Part shown: positions 42,649 through 44,816 of the stretch, one piece after another | Layout: every line of letters starts with the position of its first letter | Position numbering within the stretch: the first letter of the stretch is position 1 | Assembly: GCA_052144935.1 (NCBI GenBank) | Contig: JBKQPR010000037.1 | Location: 1-44,816, forward strand | Length of the DNA stretch: 44,816 nt | Direction: 5' to 3' | Origin: JOPF133 sp052144935 | GTDB lineage: Bacteria; Acidobacteriota; Terriglobia; Bryobacterales; Bryobacteraceae | Translations under genes and position numbers: made by a program | Notes under the pieces: generated by a model | What the model was told of the DNA's origin: nothing | Database searches by the model: none | Seen by the model: the letters and a program-made list of their open reading frames with translations, nothing else

Positions 42649-44790
42649 ATGAATCGAGTACGAGAGGCTCTGCAAATGAAATATCGGTATTTAGTGGTGG
42701 TGCTGATCGCGCGCGCGGCGGCAGCGCAGTCTCCCTTGCCCGGGACCGCGCTCCTGAACGGCCATGGCGATCTGGCCGCGGAGATGGTGAGCGGCATCAA
42801 CGACTATCTGGCGGGGCAGTCCGCAGCGTCTCCGGCGGAGCGCGCCCGCTACTGGCATCGCGATTTTTCGAGCGCCGAGGCATATGCGCGCTCGGTCGAA
42901 CCTAACCGCAACCAACTGGCCAGGATCATCGGAGCGGTGGATCCGACGGTGCCGGTGAAGGCGCTCGAGTTGGAATCTTCTACCACGGTTTCGGCAGTGA
43001 TCGGCCGGGGCCGGGGCTATAAGATCGAGGCCGTACGCTGGCCGGTATGGGAGGGCGTGTTTGGGGAAGGCCTGCTGCTCGAACCCGATCGTCCACCGGT
43101 CGCCAGGGTCGTCGCTTTGCCCGATGCGGACGAGAGTCCCGAGGCGCTGGCGGGTCTCTCGGCCGAAATTCCCGCGGCCGCGCAGTTCGCCCGGCGCCTG
43201 GCCGAGAGCGGCTGCCAGGTGCTGGTGCCGGTGATTATCGATCGCCAGGACACCTGGTCGGGCATTCCCGGCGTCGGCCAGATGACGAACCAGCCCCACC
43301 GGGAGTGGATCTATCGGATGGCCTTCGAAGTGGGCCGGCAGATCGTCGGATACGAAGTGCAGAAGGTGCGCGCGGCCGTCGGCTGGTTTGCCGCGGAGAA
43401 CGCGGGTCACGCCGTGCCGATTGCCGTCGCAGGTTACGGCGAGGGCGGGTTGCTGGCCTTCTACAGCGCCGCGCTGGACACTCGCATTGACGCCGCGCTG
43501 GTCAGCGGCTATTTTCAGCCGCGGGAGCAGCTTTGGAAGGAGCCGATATACCGGGATCTGTGGGGCCTGCTGCGGGAGTTCGGCGACGCGGAAATCGCCG
43601 GCATGATTGCGCCCCGGGGACTGGTGGTGGAGGCCAGCCGCACCCCGCAGGTCGCTGGCCCGCCCCCGCCGACCCCGCGGGTACGTACCGGCGCCGCTCC
43701 GAAAGGGGCGCTGGTTACACCTCCCCTCGCGGAAGTGCGCGCCGAAGCGGAGCGCGCGCGGCCCTTCTTTCAGGAACTTCACGTCCCCGCCAAGCTGCAG
43801 GTGATCGCCAGTGAAGAGGGCTCGGGCCTGTTCGGCTCCGATGCCGCATTATCGGCTTTGTTCACCGCGGCCGGCGTGAGGGTGAAACTGGCGGCATCCG
43901 CCGGGCCGCCCGAGAATCTGCGGAGCGGGTTCGATCCTTCTGCGCGCATGCATCGCCAGTTCGATCAACTGGTCGAGCGAACGCAGGAACTGATCCGGCA
44001 GTCTCCGGCGCGCCGGGAAACTTTCTGGGCGAAGGCCGACGCCTCCTCGCCCGAGAATTGGAAAGCCAGCACCGGGTTTTACCGCGATTACATTTGGAAT
44101 GAGGTGATCGGCCGCATGCCGGATCCGGAACTGCCCCCCAATCCGCGCACGCGGCTGATCTACGACCATCCTAAGTTTCGCGGGTACGAAGTAGTGCTGG
44201 ACGTCTGGCCGCATATATTCGCGTATGGAATTCTGCTGGTCCCCAAAGACATCAAACCAGGTGAGCGCAGGCCCGTGGTGGTCTGCCAGCACGGTCTCGA
44301 AGGGAGGCCCAGCGACACCGCCGATCCCGACATCGACTCGCACTACTATCACCAGTTCGCGGCGAAGCTGGCGGAAGAAGGATTCGTCACCTACGCTCCG
44401 CAAAACCCCTACATCGGCCAGGATCGCTTCCGCATCCTTCAACGGCTGGGCCATCCGCTCCAACTCTCGCTGTTTTCGTTTATCCTCGGGCAACAACAGC
44501 GCACCCTGGAGTGGCTCGCCCAGCAGCCGTTTGTCGATCCGCAGCGGATCGGTTTCTACGGACTCTCTTACGGGGGTAAAGCGGCGGTGCGCGTGCCGCC
44601 TTTGCTCGATGGCTATGCGTTATCCATCTGTGCCGGAGACTTCAACGAATGGGTGTGGAAGACCACCAACGTCGATTCGCATTACAGTTATACTTGGATC
44701 CGGCGTGAAAACGCGGTTTCACGGCTGAAGGGGCTTCAATCTGGCAGCCCTGGCGAGTATCGTTTCGGCGAGGCTTTCTATCATCGGTGA
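42649..44790 (+). CDS. Secreted tandem alpha/beta-hydrolase, apparently C-terminally truncated
   Basis: A 713-residue exported protein with two alpha/beta-hydrolase halves. The signal peptide is MKYRYLVVVLIARAAAAQS; ATG 42649 (GAGGG upstream) adds nine residues before it, and ATG 42676 is an alternative start. Half one has VAGYGEGGLLAFYSAALDTR, where the nucleophile position holds Glu instead of Ser, so it is probably inactive. Half two has VVVCQHGLEGRP (oxyanion region) and FYGLSYGGKAAVRVP with a proper Ser. After that only about 75 residues remain, ending ENAVSRLKGLQSGSPGEYRF and a few more. That is too short for the Asp and His of the triad. The gene may be truncated or rearranged near 44.69 kb. 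Acetylxylan- or dienelactone-type hydrolases are the nearest style. Confidence 0.75.
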   Translation: MNRVREALQMKYRYLVVVLIARAAAAQSPLPGTALLNGHGDLAAEMVSGINDYLAGQSAASPAERARYWHRDFSSAEAYARSVEPNRNQLARIIGAVDPTVPVKALELESSTTVSAVIGRGRGYKIEAVRWPVWEGVFGEGLLLEPDRPPVARVVALPDADESPEALAGLSAEIPAAAQFARRLAESGCQVLVPVIIDRQDTWSGIPGVGQMTNQPHREWIYRMAFEVGRQIVGYEVQKVRAAVGWFAAENAGHAVPIAVAGYGEGGLLAFYSAALDTRIDAALVSGYFQPREQLWKEPIYRDLWGLLREFGDAEIAGMIAPRGLVVEASRTPQVAGPPPPTPRVRTGAAPKGALVTPPLAEVRAEAERARPFFQELHVPAKLQVIASEEGSGLFGSDAALSALFTAAGVRVKLAASAGPPENLRSGFDPSARMHRQFDQLVERTQELIRQSPARRETFWAKADASSPENWKASTGFYRDYIWNEVIGRMPDPELPPNPRTRLIYDHPKFRGYEVVLDVWPHIFAYGILLVPKDIKPGERRPVVVCQHGLEGRPSDTADPDIDSHYYHQFAAKLAEEGFVTYAPQNPYIGQDRFRILQRLGHPLQLSLFSFILGQQQRTLEWLAQQPFVDPQRIGFYGLSYGGKAAVRVPPLLDGYALSICAGDFNEWVWKTTNVDSHYSYTWIRRENAVSRLKGLQSGSPGEYRFGEAFYHR

Positions 44791-44816
44791 AGGTCGGAGT
44801 CTGAGCACCGGACGAT

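Overview
The window is high-GC bacterial DNA with no phage or plasmid backbone. It combines a complex I (nuo) operon, a CPBP-protease protein, a TonB-family protein, a secreted GH78 rhamnosidase/esterase locus, a PEP-CTERM protein, many ATGA start/stop overlaps and many small palindromic dispersed repeats with decayed gene scraps. This fits an Acidobacteriota genome, most like the Bryobacterales/Solibacter group. That placement is inference from gene style; no rRNA or marker alignment was possible.

Layout: 1-98 is the tail of a transposase. 483-2203 (minus) is an Rsm22-type rRNA methyltransferase translationally coupled to an HD-domain hydrolase; the methyltransferase carries an in-frame palindromic insertion. 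2371-3120 (plus) is a TonB-family protein. 3133-13113 (minus) is a partial complex I operon, nuoC-D-I-J-K-L-M-N-H, lacking A, B, E, F and G, with H moved to the end, two long hairpin repeats inside it and a histidine-rich loop in NuoL. 13.1-14.1 kb is decayed DNA ahead of tRNA-Gln(CTG). 14552-18528 holds a DHH phosphoesterase, a chemoreceptor and an O-antigen-ligase-like protein.

18440-22566 (minus) is ubiE/menG coupled to a 1130-residue membrane protein with a CPBP protease core and a duplicated extracytoplasmic domain. 22.6-26.9 kb is accessory: repeat copies, small secreted or hypothetical proteins, a PEP-CTERM protein and a broken IS630-like transposase. 26943-35719 (minus) looks like one glycan-use locus: secreted esterase, alpha-L-rhamnosidase lipoprotein, MFS transporter, a Tat-like exported protein of unknown function and a secreted FAD oxidoreductase with SLH motifs. 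36400-38873 (plus) is a coupled pair of MacB-type permeases without an ATPase. 39.5-44.8 kb has a small hypothetical gene, a degenerate receiver protein, a DUF362 relic, a 2Fe-2S ferredoxin/O-methyltransferase fusion and a tandem alpha/beta-hydrolase that seems to have lost its C-terminus.

The observations most worth follow-up are: the palindromic element family, one copy of which lies in frame inside the Rsm22-like gene; the 29-histidine loop in NuoL; the split and rearranged nuo operon with internal hairpins; the ferredoxin-methyltransferase fusion; and the duplicated CPBP protein. No CRISPR array, defence island or prophage was seen.
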